DNA of 64,000 nucleotides from Bacillota bacterium (GTDB lineage Bacteria; Bacillota; Clostridia; DSM-8532). Below are positions 8,401-16,482 of the stretch, piece by piece. A model generated the notes under the pieces. It saw only the letters and a list, made by a program, of their open reading frames with translations, did not search any database and was not told where the DNA came from. Position numbers and translations under genes: made by a program. The stretch covers positions 329,833-393,832 of the forward strand of contig JAEZJF010000024.1 of the NCBI GenBank assembly GCA_023415825.1, in the 5' to 3' direction. Each line of letters opens with the position of its first letter. Positions within the stretch are counted from its first letter, which is position 1.

Positions 8401-11400
8401 TGATTACGATTCCGCTACCCGTCTTATTGGTCGGATAGTTATTGGCCGTGGTATTGTATGTAGCACGAAGCCTGAGCGTACTGCCAGCTTCAACATCCAC
8501 AGGTAGAGATTTGGGATAGGAGCCAAACAGAGTGACATTGGAATCGCCGCTGATTTTGAGCTGGCTATAGATCGAAAGATCCTGGTCCAAAACACCGGTA
8601 TAACCGTTGACTTGCAGAACTCTGCCCGAGCTGCCTGACGCCATTTGGTCAAAGCCGCCGGGAATGGTATTGCTGCCAAAAAGGTTGACCACGTCATATT
8701 GGGTCAGTGCTTCCAGCGCACTGCCGTTGAAATGGGTCTTATTGAGAATAACCTTGCCGCCAACCGTGTTATAGGCGTTTTCCAGGACATAGTTGGTGCC
8801 CGTGCCGGTGATTACGCCTGTGGGCAGCAGATTGATGACCAGATTTCCAGTTATGGCGGTGCTGCCGGTGGTAATCTTGCCGCGCTGGGGCAGAATCTTA
8901 TAGATAGAGCCCGCGTTATTGACAGTTAGGCTTTCTACCGTCGGATTGCCGTCGGTGGCATAGGAATAGAGGTATAACGCATTAATAATCGCGCCTTTCT
9001 CAATGTTGATGGTAATCGGGCCGCAATGGGTATTGTAAACGCCGCCACATTCAATATAGCTGCCAATTACCGAATTGGCGCCCATGTTGAGGGTAGCACC
9101 CGTTATGTTATGAGACTCTGACCCGCAATTGACATTTCGCCAGTAACCGCCGTTGAGCGTAATATTTAGCGGCGTTGTGCCATCATACTTATCGGCGGTA
9201 AAAAAGCCGGCTCTTATGGCAAAAAGGATGTCTTTACTGTTTATGGGCACGCCGTTTTGGGTGTTCAGGAATCCTGAACCGATAGTTAGGTCATAACCGG
9301 TATAAATCCAAAAGTGCTGACTCGTACTGGTGTTGACCCTGTCGATGGTCATATCGTCAATAATGGTGGTGCTTGCCAGTTGAAAATTTACATGGGCCGA
9401 AGAATCCACAATACCCACAACCAGCTTGGCCCCGCTGGTGGTACGATAGTCTGTACCCGCATAAACACTGGTAATAGTGATCGTACCCGCATGGGAATAA
9501 GTTGCATTTACATTAAAGCTGGTTTCCTGGGTAACCGGACCGCTGATTACAATGGTGGCCGGCGTATCGGCATTCTCTTTGACATTTTTGCCGGTATCCA
9601 GAACCCAGCTGTTAAGAAGCAGCTGATAGGCTTCATCCAGTGTTTTAACCGCTGTGGCCGGTGTTTTGCCGTCGCCGCCTGCCGCCTTGCTTCCGTCCAC
9701 ATAGATGGTCAGGGCGTCTACCTCGATAGTAGTCGAGGGAGCGGAATAGCTGACGTTCCCTGAAATCGTAACGCCGTCGGGAGCCGCGGTATAATTGCTG
9801 AGTTTGAGAGAACTGCCTTCTTTTACCGTCAGCGTTTTCAAACCTGCCGGCAAAGAGCTTTCATATACGGCGCCTGCACTGTCATCCAGCACGACGTCGG
9901 TGTAGGCGTTCAGGTACCCCTCGGCGATAGTCGCTTTCTCACCGGTGAAGCCAAGCAGGGTCAGCGTTTTGGACGTTCCATTGAAAGTTACGTTACTGCC
10001 CCACAATCCCATGGCTGAACCTGTGGGCGCGATAAAACCGGCGTTTAAGGTTACCTTAATGTCACCGTTAATGGTAGAAGCCCCTGTATAATCGGTTAAA
10101 CCTAAAGGACTTGTTCTGGTAAAGGCCCCTCCCAACAGCTTGATATCCATACTGCCAACAGAACCGCCTTTTTGCGGACTGTCATAAAAGGCGTTAACCC
10201 GGGCACCCTCATTGACGGTAATGGAGATATCACCGGCCGTTGAGGTGCTGCCCGCCGTAATATTGCTGGTTATAAAGGCCGTGCCGCCTATCGTAACATT
10301 CACGTTTTTCACATTACGAGCCGGACTGCTCTTTACATTGCCGCCCGCCAGAACCTGCTTGAAGGTTCCACCGTTTACGGTCATGGTAACACCCTCGGTA
10401 CAATCCTTGCTATAGTAACCGGCAAAGAGCGTGGGACCTGTGTTCCCCATGAGCACCGTTGACTCTACCGTAAATGAAGTGGTTGAGCACAGATAAGCAG
10501 AGTCTATGATGGATGCTTTCAGATCTTTCCACACGGTAGGACCACCAAGAACCAGAAAACCGTTTGCCGCCGTGAAATTGAGGGCTGCGCTTTCGGTATA
10601 ATCCTCCGCACCAAGCTTGGAGGTAACGGTCACGGTACCGGTATGCGAAATCGCGTCGTCAGTATTGAAACTGCTGGTAATATTAAGGGGTCCCGATACT
10701 ACGATGGTACCGCCTTTTGTTTTATCCAGACTGTTATAAGCCTTTTGCAGCGTAGCCACCGGCGCCGCCGCCGAGTCTCCCGCGTTATCGTCGCTTCCGG
10801 CGCTGGCTACATATACCACGTCTACTTCCGTGCCGGGTACCTCAGGCTCCGCATAGGTCACAGTTCCTGAAATCGTGACGCCGTCGGGAGCCGCGGTATA
10901 GTGGCTGAGTTTGAGAGAACTGCCTTCTTTCACCGTCAGCGTTTTTAAACCTGCCGGCAAAGAGCTTGCATATATAGCACCCGAGCTGTTGTCCAGCACG
11001 ACGTCGGTATAGGCGTTCAGGTACCCTTCGGCGATAGTCGCCTTTTCACCAGTAAAGCCAACCAGAGTCAGCGTTTTAGTAGCTCCATGGCAAGTGACAC
11101 TAGAGCCCCACTGCCCCATGACTGAACCTGAAGCCGCTACGAAAGCAGCGTCTAATGTTACTGAAATATCTCCGTTAATGGTAGAGGCTCCTGAGTAGTC
11201 CTTTAATCCCGTATTTATTTTGGTAAAGGCCCCGCCTAACAGCTTGATATCCACACTGCCAACCGAACCGCCAGTTCTCGGGCTGTCGTAAAAGGCATTA
11301 ATCTGGGCGCCCTCATTGACGGTAATGGAGATGGCGTCGGCTGTTGTGGCGCTGCCCACCGTGATATTGCTGGTTATAGTGGCCGTGCCGCCTACCGTAA

Positions 11401-12004
11401 GATCTACATCTCCAACATCGAATGACTTGCCCCCTGTCAAAACCGAAGTATAAGTTCCACCATTTAAAGTCATTGTGATATCCTCGGTGCAATTCTTGGT
11501 ATTGTAGCCGCCGTAGATCGTGAAGGCAGCCGCGCCCCCCATTGTCACCGTCGAGTCTACCGTAAAGAAAGCGGGCACATAAAGAGTAGCTGTTTTGCTT
11601 ACGGTCAAGGTGATATTTTCCCACACCGTGGGACCGCCCAGAACCATTTTGTCCACATTGAATGTAATGTGCGCTGCTGCGGTATAGTCTTCGGTGCTAG
11701 TCTTAGAAGTAAGCATTACCATGCCAGTATGCGAAATACCGTCATCAGCATTGAAATCACTTGAAATAGTCAGCGGACCACACACTACTATGGTTCCACC
11801 TGCATCACCTAATATCTCATACGCCTTCTGCAGCGTGGCTACCGGATCTGCTGCCGAAGTTCCCGCGTTGCTGTTATTACCGATGTCGGCCACATATACA
11901 ATGGTTCCATCAGCCCACGCAATCGTTACAGGAAAATACGTCATGGACACCAGCATTGCAGCAACAAGAACCAGCGATAGAATTGATTTAACTTGTCTTG
12001 ACAT
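5480..12004 (-). CDS. Giant SLH-anchored surface protein: beta-repeats, LamG, metallophosphoesterase
   Basis: The 2174-residue exported protein has a signal peptide (about 1-32). Two similar units of roughly 365 residues (about 36-395 and 396-760) follow, plus a diverged third (about 765-1170). Each opens like VYVASAGSDDNAG...PVATLQKAY, the start typical of right-handed beta-helix proteins. Next come a LamG/concanavalin-like domain (about 1211-1448) and a calcineurin-like phosphoesterase (about 1520-1800) with DLHVTSEGD, GDFAN, GNHE (about 1598) and GHLHH (about 1763), the metal-ligand blocks of that superfamily. A Gly/Asn then Thr-rich linker leads to three S-layer homology repeats (about 2008-2174), which bind secondary cell-wall polymer. 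It should act on a phosphoester at the cell surface; the substrate is unknown. GGAGGG lies 9 bases before the start, and a LacI-type operator lies 25 bases upstream, tying it to the polyol regulon. Confidence 0.85.
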   Translation of the reverse strand: MSRQVKSILSLVLVAAMLVSMTYFPVTIAWADGTIVYVADIGNNSNAGTSAADPVATLQKAYEILGDAGGTIVVCGPLTISSDFNADDGISHTGMVMLTSKTSTEDYTAAAHITFNVDKMVLGGPTVWENITLTVSKTATLYVPAFFTVDSTVTMGGAAAFTIYGGYNTKNCTEDITMTLNGGTYTSVLTGGKSFDVGDVDLTVGGTATITSNITVGSATTADAISITVNEGAQINAFYDSPRTGGSVGSVDIKLLGGAFTKINTGLKDYSGASTINGDISVTLDAAFVAASGSVMGQWGSSVTCHGATKTLTLVGFTGEKATIAEGYLNAYTDVVLDNSSGAIYASSLPAGLKTLTVKEGSSLKLSHYTAAPDGVTISGTVTYAEPEVPGTEVDVVYVASAGSDDNAGDSAAAPVATLQKAYNSLDKTKGGTIVVSGPLNITSSFNTDDAISHTGTVTVTSKLGAEDYTESAALNFTAANGFLVLGGPTVWKDLKASIIDSAYLCSTTSFTVESTVLMGNTGPTLFAGYYSKDCTEGVTMTVNGGTFKQVLAGGNVKSSPARNVKNVNVTIGGTAFITSNITAGSTSTAGDISITVNEGARVNAFYDSPQKGGSVGSMDIKLLGGAFTRTSPLGLTDYTGASTINGDIKVTLNAGFIAPTGSAMGLWGSNVTFNGTSKTLTLLGFTGEKATIAEGYLNAYTDVVLDDSAGAVYESSLPAGLKTLTVKEGSSLKLSNYTAAPDGVTISGNVSYSAPSTTIEVDALTIYVDGSKAAGGDGKTPATAVKTLDEAYQLLLNSWVLDTGKNVKENADTPATIVISGPVTQETSFNVNATYSHAGTITITSVYAGTDYRTTSGAKLVVGIVDSSAHVNFQLASTTIIDDMTIDRVNTSTSQHFWIYTGYDLTIGSGFLNTQNGVPINSKDILFAIRAGFFTADKYDGTTPLNITLNGGYWRNVNCGSESHNITGATLNMGANSVIGSYIECGGVYNTHCGPITINIEKGAIINALYLYSYATDGNPTVESLTVNNAGSIYKILPQRGKITTGSTAITGNLVINLLPTGVITGTGTNYVLENAYNTVGGKVILNKTHFNGSALEALTQYDVVNLFGSNTIPGGFDQMASGSSGRVLQVNGYTGVLDQDLSIYSQLKISGDSNVTLFGSYPKSLPVDVEAGSTLRLRATYNTTANNYPTNKTGSGIVIIEEPLYGGTDPVLHVDFNDENAKDSSGKNNNGVITGNPSFVTGADGSKAIYIKNTFGKSASQYVTFSDLKGVNLPTDDFTVTFWYKSVAGGSATKWASSSRSTAAGAKTDFSTAKEGGIIFANKDYSVNTNSGFAAANMPFYTYFTTNLTDNQGELMDTTGTWQAVDDRWHQVSVVYDRDGSCAVYVDDKLINSISISEAEGEMLGQNLLTLGADALGQYGLANAYIDDLTIYPSALNYIDVQAVYGGSRLKAMNAEIDQRLVNIGTQYATDSISALKAKNAAAKIVAAAAIPNTYATSKATYDELRAAYESFLLSPAAKVSMMLLSDLHVTSEGDAATGHIQKALADPDILGLKLDGIVNAGDFANTATKANSNAAFAAIKPIAESKDWQFLTSLGNHEINYDSPTANFMNGAVQYWSNIQAYIGAENAEDKIYGKGVLDDFQNYSYGMTINDYHFLVINTDYLEQTGVTTEESTPPYPDPIRHGAYFEDETLAWIDSMLAQYSEDGKPTFVICHFPFINTVPLSSFNDNPILDNSIGKQDAEVRNLLGKYDNIIYMSGHLHHGFGAAETVTVKADTGTFTEITIPSFKANVRGYSNLPASMYLFTYEDEVVLRARDFSSGEWLTEYDMVIPITGTSDNGGGDNGGGDNGSGSGNPNTPGTGTTVTNPDGSRTTTVTNSATGTTTVTTVYVDGSKTIVETKKDGSTSISTTVSSETIKNGAVTLRVPAVTAADSADSASALTLTLPEESGDVTVSIPLMGGGSGVVTVLVDKDGNETIVKNSVVIDQNLIFTASGSIVVKVVDNSKTFTDVSANAGYSDNVNFVTSRELYYGTSGTTFSPDTPMTRGMLMTVLARLDGQNTLIGETSFSIGIEWAMQQGISDGKSPDNAVTREQMVSMLYRYAGSPSPSSQDIANTAKFKDAGEISNFAKDAMAWAIAKGIIVGGTDGTLNPGGVTTRAQVAAVCQRYLNYQ

Positions 12005-12028
12005 AAACCTATACCCTCCATTTTATTT

Positions 12029-12043
12029 TTAGATCGTTCCAAA
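12029..12043 (-). promoter_or_regulatory. LacI-type operator before the SLH protein gene
   Basis: On the minus strand this reads TTTGGAACGATCTAA, and on the plus strand TTAGATCGTTCCAAA. It matches the local consensus TTnGAyCGnTCTAAA with one substitution in the right half. It lies just upstream of the ribosome binding site of the 2174-residue gene, where a bound repressor would block transcription. This is the most distant of eight sites from the repressor gene. Confidence 0.65.
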
Positions 12044-12135
12044 ATTGTCATATATTCTTTGCTGAACACAAAATTGAATTTAAAATGGTTTAATGGTTTA
12101 TTTAAAAAGATATGCAAAAACCCGGTCTGCCCAGG

Positions 12136-13098
12136 TTATTTAAAATCAGCAGCCGGACCAAGGTTATAGATTCGCCCCGAATTGGTGTTACATAAAAACA
12201 TCCCTTGATAAAATTGACAGGACTCTATTTCCTCGTTAGCAAAAATTGAGTCTTCCAGCTCTATTTTAGCAATAATGCGTCGCTCAAAAAGGTCGAATAC
12301 TCGGATTTTATCCGGGAAACCTTCCCTCCCAAAGCCAAAGGAATAATAGATCTTGCCTTCATATAATGTGCCGCCCTGCGTAACCTCCACCTCATACTCT
12401 GTTGTAAACTGATCCAAAATATCAGTGGGGTATAGTTTGACTACCTCTCCTGCCTTTTTGGGATCCGGAAGGGGTAAAGCAGTGATTATATAGGCATTCT
12501 TTGCGTCATATTCGCGAAACTTACCGTTGGTTCTATATCTTGCCGAAAACAAATAGAGTCTGCCATTCTCCTTATCGGGAAAGAAAGCCGGCCATCCCCA
12601 GCAGGGGCGTTCAAATTTTGAAGCGGCCGCGTCGGTATAGTGAAAATCCTCGCCTACCGCATAACCGTTATCATTGTAGATAATGGCTTGGATGATTTGT
12701 GACGAAAACGTTTTTTGTCCGTCGGGACCGGCCTTCATCAGAATCCGCTCTACAATGCAGCGGCCGTAATAGCCGTCTTCATCTGCTTCTCCGGAATTTC
12801 CTGCTGTAATGTACAGAAGCGGAAATGGGTCACCGGGCTCATAGAATTCATTGCTGAAAACCGTTTGATTCGCATGGTTGACAAGCGGTTCTTTTCCGTC
12901 TCCCGTATATGAGGCTGCATGAAAGTTTGCAATGACCTCTCGGGTTGACAAGTCCATTACATCACAGCTTGCGCCGTGATAAAAAAGAAACCCATAGTTA
13001 CCGTAGATAGCCATTCCCTGCTGCGAACGGGCCGATTTTTGAAATTCGGCAAATAGCTCGCCCCGGTATGATTTTTGCAGTACCTTGTCCTGATTCAA
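12136..13098 (-). CDS. Uncharacterised cytoplasmic protein, propeller-like composition
   Basis: The 320-residue protein has no signal peptide. It is rich in short beta-strand motifs with aromatic/glycine turns (GNYGFLFYHG, NGRLYLFSARY, GGTLYEGKIYYSFGFGREGF, CNTNSGRIYNLG), which suggest a beta-propeller such as those in sugar-binding or lyase-like proteins. I do not recognise the family and assign no reaction. It starts with TTG, with a G-rich ribosome site (GGGGGGG) 7 bases before it, and lies 38 bases after the SDR gene, so it is the last gene of the leftward polyol unit before the separately controlled SLH gene. Its place suggests a role in handling the same substrate. Confidence 0.6.
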   Translation of the reverse strand: MNQDKVLQKSYRGELFAEFQKSARSQQGMAIYGNYGFLFYHGASCDVMDLSTREVIANFHAASYTGDGKEPLVNHANQTVFSNEFYEPGDPFPLLYITAGNSGEADEDGYYGRCIVERILMKAGPDGQKTFSSQIIQAIIYNDNGYAVGEDFHYTDAAASKFERPCWGWPAFFPDKENGRLYLFSARYRTNGKFREYDAKNAYIITALPLPDPKKAGEVVKLYPTDILDQFTTEYEVEVTQGGTLYEGKIYYSFGFGREGFPDKIRVFDLFERRIIAKIELEDSIFANEEIESCQFYQGMFLCNTNSGRIYNLGPAADFK

Positions 13099-13136
13099 TG
13101 TTCTTCCCCCCCTAAAAAACTTACCGTTGTAATTGC

Positions 13137-13946
13137 TTAACCCCTGGTTTTTCCGCCGGCCACGTTCAGCGTTACGCCATGGACATAGCTTCCACGTGCG
13201 CTGGCCAGGAAAGCCACGGTATCGGCCACTTCACTCAGCTTACCGGCCCGTCCCAAGGGAGTGGTACCGGTTTTATTGTAGCCGGCTCTAAGCTCTTCCA
13301 CGCTGATACCGCGCGTATAGGCAAGGGCCGTCTCATAGGAGTCGGTACGAAGGCCGGTGGCCTCCAGGATGCCCGGGGCAACGCCCACTACCCGAATGCC
13401 TTTTTCCCCTAATTCCTTGGCCCAGGAACGAGTCAGGGAATTGACGGCATTCTTGCTGGCCGCATACACGCTTTGCCCCTCTGAACCTTCCAAGCCGCAT
13501 TCCGAAGACATATTAATAATTACACCGCTTCCCTGCGCCGCCATGACCTTTGCCACTTCCTGGGCGCACAAAAAGACGCCTTTCACATTAACGTCCATCA
13601 CCTTGTCCCATACCTTCTGGTCCAGTTCGTATTTATGCTGCTCGTCTACCAGCAGTCTGGGAATATTGATACCGGCGTTGTTCACCAGGATATCAATGGT
13701 TCCGAAGGCCTGGCAAACCCGCTCAACCATGGCATGAACGCTTTCAACCGACGTTACGTCGGTAACCACGTATGTAAATTTCCCTACGGGGGCCTCAATC
13801 ACCGGCGGCTCCGGATTCATATCACAAACAGCCACTTTTGCTCCATTGCGCAGCAATTCCTCGGCTACGGCACGCCCGATTCCCGAAGCGCCGCCCGTGA
13901 CGACAGCCGTTTTCCCCTCCAGGCCCAACCAAGATGTATCACTCAT
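13137..13946 (-). CDS. Short-chain dehydrogenase, sorbitol-6-phosphate 2-dehydrogenase-like
   Basis: The 269-residue classical SDR has the cofactor motif TGGASGIG (17-24), acidic Asp42 favouring NAD, NNAG (89-92), catalytic Ser147/148, Tyr161 and Lys165. Several blocks are those I associate with sorbitol-6-phosphate 2-dehydrogenases of Firmicutes: NNAGINIPRLLVD, GLEGSEGQSVYAASK, GVAPGILEATGLRT and the C-terminal NVAGGKTRG. The expected reaction is D-sorbitol-6-phosphate to fructose-6-phosphate. With the MtlD-like and FGGY-kinase genes of the same regulon it supports a polyol-phosphate pathway. It has a clear AGGAGAGG ribosome site and lies 37 bases after the esterase gene. Membership in the SDR family is certain; substrate is probable only. 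Confidence 0.8.
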   Translation of the reverse strand: MSDTSWLGLEGKTAVVTGGASGIGRAVAEELLRNGAKVAVCDMNPEPPVIEAPVGKFTYVVTDVTSVESVHAMVERVCQAFGTIDILVNNAGINIPRLLVDEQHKYELDQKVWDKVMDVNVKGVFLCAQEVAKVMAAQGSGVIINMSSECGLEGSEGQSVYAASKNAVNSLTRSWAKELGEKGIRVVGVAPGILEATGLRTDSYETALAYTRGISVEELRAGYNKTGTTPLGRAGKLSEVADTVAFLASARGSYVHGVTLNVAGGKTRG

Positions 13947-13983
13947 TAGAAAGCCTCTCCTATCTTTTTCGAGTTAATTAAAT

Positions 13984-14655
13984 TTAGGGCCGAAGGCTTT
14001 GACTGATAGCCTTGGCAATAGCGGGCGCCAGAATCAGATGCGCCTCGCGGGTGAGATGAACGCCGTCGGCGTCGCTGGGTTCGGTAAGCTGCGCCAGGTC
14101 AAGGAAACCGCAGCCTTTTTCAGCGGCCACCTGACGGTATAGCTTGCTCAAAGCCTCGTTCTTAGCTCTGCCCACATCGCCCCTGAACTTACCATAAACG
14201 CCGGTGCGTCCCAAAGCCGGCTTAATATGCGTTGGCGACAGCAGCAGGATTTGCGGTGGCTCGCCCTTTCTTCCGCATTGGGGGGTGGATTGCACCACAT
14301 CCACCAGCGTTCTGATCCCCTTATCCAGATCAGCGAATTCAGGCTGAACCCAAGTCAGCAGATCATTGGTCCCCAGGGAAAGAATCACCAGGTCCAAGGG
14401 CCTATGGGTCAGCAGGCAGGGCTTCAGATAGGGCAGCCCGTTAAGCCAGTGGGCGTCGGGGCGATCGTAAATGGTGGTTCTACCACCCAGACCCTCTTCA
14501 ATCAGATGATAGTCGGGGCCCAGCAGGGATGCTGCCACACAGGGCCAGCGCACATCCGGGCCATAGCGCTCCGAGGGTAACTCGGATTCTTCCCACCTCG
14601 GGATACAGCCCCAGGTGTTGGAATCTCCGTAACACAGCACTTCATATCTGTCCAT
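13984..14655 (-). CDS. SGNH/GDSL-family esterase (arylesterase-like)
   Basis: The 223-residue protein has block I GDSNTWG with nucleophile Ser12, block III GTND, and the catalytic DGVHL (Asp/His, about 196-199). The spacing and the blocks RYGPDVRWPCV and IEEGLGGRTT resemble the small cytoplasmic arylesterase/acyltransferase group. There is no signal peptide, so it would act inside the cell, for example removing acetyl or other acyl groups from an imported sugar or polyol derivative; this is inferred from its place directly after the ABC permease genes (4-base gap). The Asn after the Ser (GDSN) is a common variant of GDSL. Confidence 0.8.
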   Translation of the reverse strand: MDRYEVLCYGDSNTWGCIPRWEESELPSERYGPDVRWPCVAASLLGPDYHLIEEGLGGRTTIYDRPDAHWLNGLPYLKPCLLTHRPLDLVILSLGTNDLLTWVQPEFADLDKGIRTLVDVVQSTPQCGRKGEPPQILLLSPTHIKPALGRTGVYGKFRGDVGRAKNEALSKLYRQVAAEKGCGFLDLAQLTEPSDADGVHLTREAHLILAPAIAKAISQSLRP

Positions 14656-14659
14656 GGGC

Positions 14660-15493
14660 TTATCCTTTCACGCCTGACGTGGCTATGCCCTCTACAAAAT
14701 ACTTCTGGCTGAAGACAAAGAGAATGACAATTGGAATAATAGCACTGGTGGCCGCCGCCATGGTCAGCTCGTCTCGCCGCAGTTCATCCTGCATATACCA
14801 GCGAATCGCCATGGAAACGGTATATAATTCTTCTTTTACCAGGAAGATCAACGGACTCATATATTCATTCCAGTTGCTAATACAGGCCAGCACCGTAAGC
14901 GATACCATAGCCGGCTTAGTCAGAGGCGTGAGAATTTGGGCAAAAATGCGCACATGGCCCGCGCCATCAATTTTAGCCGCTTCCATTAGATCGTTGGGCA
15001 AGCCCATGTAGAACTGGCGCAACATAAAAATCGCCGTCGTGCTGAACCATCCAGGTAAAATAATGGCCCATAGGTTATTATAAAGTCCAATTGACTTAAA
15101 CAGCATAAATCTTGGTATAATGGTCACCTGGGACGGAATCATCATGGATGCAAGAAATAGCATAAAGATAATATTTTTGCCTTTGAAATCCACCTTGGCA
15201 AAGGCATAAGCTGCCGGAGCGGCCACAATCAGATGTCCGATTACGCTTATGATGGTGATGAACAGTGTATTACCATAGGCCCTGACCATGCTCATGCTTT
15301 CATCTGTCCAGATTGTCTTATAATTATCCCAGCGAAATTTTGACGGAAACAAGTGATAGTCCACCGCAAAAACTTCATTGGTGCTTTTCAGCGAGGTCAA
15401 AATCATCCATACTAGCGGCATTAAAAATGCTATTGCCAGCACTGCAAGTACAAAGGTGCGGATGATAATACCACGATTGCTAGTCTTTTTCAT
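14660..15493 (-). CDS. ABC sugar transporter permease, MalG/CUT1 type
   Basis: The 277-residue polytopic protein has about six membrane helices and the EAA loop LMEAAKIDGAGHVRIFAQILTP (residues about 185-206), which contacts the ATPase subunit. The N-terminal helix begins right after a short KKTSNRGIII tail, as in MalG relatives. It ends in EGIATSGVKG, the usual C-terminus of this subfamily. It is the second permease of an importer whose binding protein and first permease are encoded immediately upstream, and it has GAGGAAGGGG before the start. No ATPase gene is present; CUT1 systems of Firmicutes often share a common MsmX-type ATPase. Confidence 0.9.
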   Translation of the reverse strand: MKKTSNRGIIIRTFVLAVLAIAFLMPLVWMILTSLKSTNEVFAVDYHLFPSKFRWDNYKTIWTDESMSMVRAYGNTLFITIISVIGHLIVAAPAAYAFAKVDFKGKNIIFMLFLASMMIPSQVTIIPRFMLFKSIGLYNNLWAIILPGWFSTTAIFMLRQFYMGLPNDLMEAAKIDGAGHVRIFAQILTPLTKPAMVSLTVLACISNWNEYMSPLIFLVKEELYTVSMAIRWYMQDELRRDELTMAAATSAIIPIVILFVFSQKYFVEGIATSGVKG

Positions 15494-15509
15494 ATTTTTT
15501 CCCCTTCCT

Positions 15510-16397
15510 CTAGTAATGGACCCACTTTTTTTGTCCCCAAAAATTCAGCAGGGTGATGCCCAGAATAATAGCAAACAGCACAACAGCTTCGGCACTTGCG
15601 TAGCCAAATTTATAGCCGTTAAAAGCGTTGCCGTAAATCTCGGTTACCATGGAGGCGTTGGCCCTGGCCGCCGTGCCCAAAGTCATGATATTAATGGCAC
15701 TGAACACCTTAAAAGCCGCGATCAAACGCACTACCAGAAGATAGAAGGTGGTGGGCGAGATCATAGGGAAGGTAATCTTTATGAATTGCTTAGCCCCTGT
15801 GGCCCCATCTAGATCCGCCGCTTCATAAAGTTCTCTGGGAATATTCTGGAGTGCCGCCATGTAGATAATCAGCTCATAACCAATGGCCGTCCATACCAGA
15901 AGCAGTATAATGGGAATCTTGTTAAAACGGGTATCGGCCATCCAGTTGGGTAGATTGCTGAAACCGAGAGACCTAAAAAGAAGATTGACCACGCCGTCTT
16001 CGCGGAACATAAATTTAAATACGGCGGCCAAAGCAACTGCACTGGAGATGTAAGGGATAAAGAAGGCAAAGCGCAGCGTCTTCTTTAAGTAAACCTTATT
16101 GTTAAGCATATAGGCCAGAATCAAAGAAATCAGGATAGTTGTGGGAACGGTGGCTACCGCATACACAAGTGTGTTTTTCAGAGCCATTGCATAGGTTCTA
16201 TCTGTCGCCAGGTCCTTAAAATTTTCCAGACCAACCCACTTTATTCCTTTAAAACCCGAAAGAAAGTTCCAATTGGTAAAGGAGAGGAAGATGGAAAAAA
16301 TAAAAGGAAAAGCTACCAGTACAAGAAAGACCACAAGAGCCGGCATCACAAAGGCGTAGCCCACTAAATTTTCTTTCTGTTTGAGTCGGTTATTCAT
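15510..16397 (-). CDS. ABC sugar transporter permease, MalF/CUT1 type
   Basis: The 295-residue polytopic permease starts with a short cytoplasmic tail and a first helix GYAFVMPALVVFLVLVAFPF, typical of MalF/UgpA-like proteins. The EAA loop is YEAADLDGATGAKQFIKITF (about 188-210). It pairs with the MalG-type protein downstream (16-base gap) and the lipoprotein binding protein upstream (85 bases) to form a carbohydrate or polyol importer. Substrate cannot be read from the sequence; the neighbouring dehydrogenases argue for an alditol or a glycoside containing one. Confidence 0.9.
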   Translation of the reverse strand: MNNRLKQKENLVGYAFVMPALVVFLVLVAFPFIFSIFLSFTNWNFLSGFKGIKWVGLENFKDLATDRTYAMALKNTLVYAVATVPTTILISLILAYMLNNKVYLKKTLRFAFFIPYISSAVALAAVFKFMFREDGVVNLLFRSLGFSNLPNWMADTRFNKIPIILLLVWTAIGYELIIYMAALQNIPRELYEAADLDGATGAKQFIKITFPMISPTTFYLLVVRLIAAFKVFSAINIMTLGTAARANASMVTEIYGNAFNGYKFGYASAEAVVLFAIILGITLLNFWGQKKWVHY

Positions 16398-16482
16398 TTG
16401 ATTACCCCATTTCAGTGTGCCACGCTTTGTGCACGCGGCTACAATAGGTCAATTTGACAGATTTCCGGTTATGATATCATGA

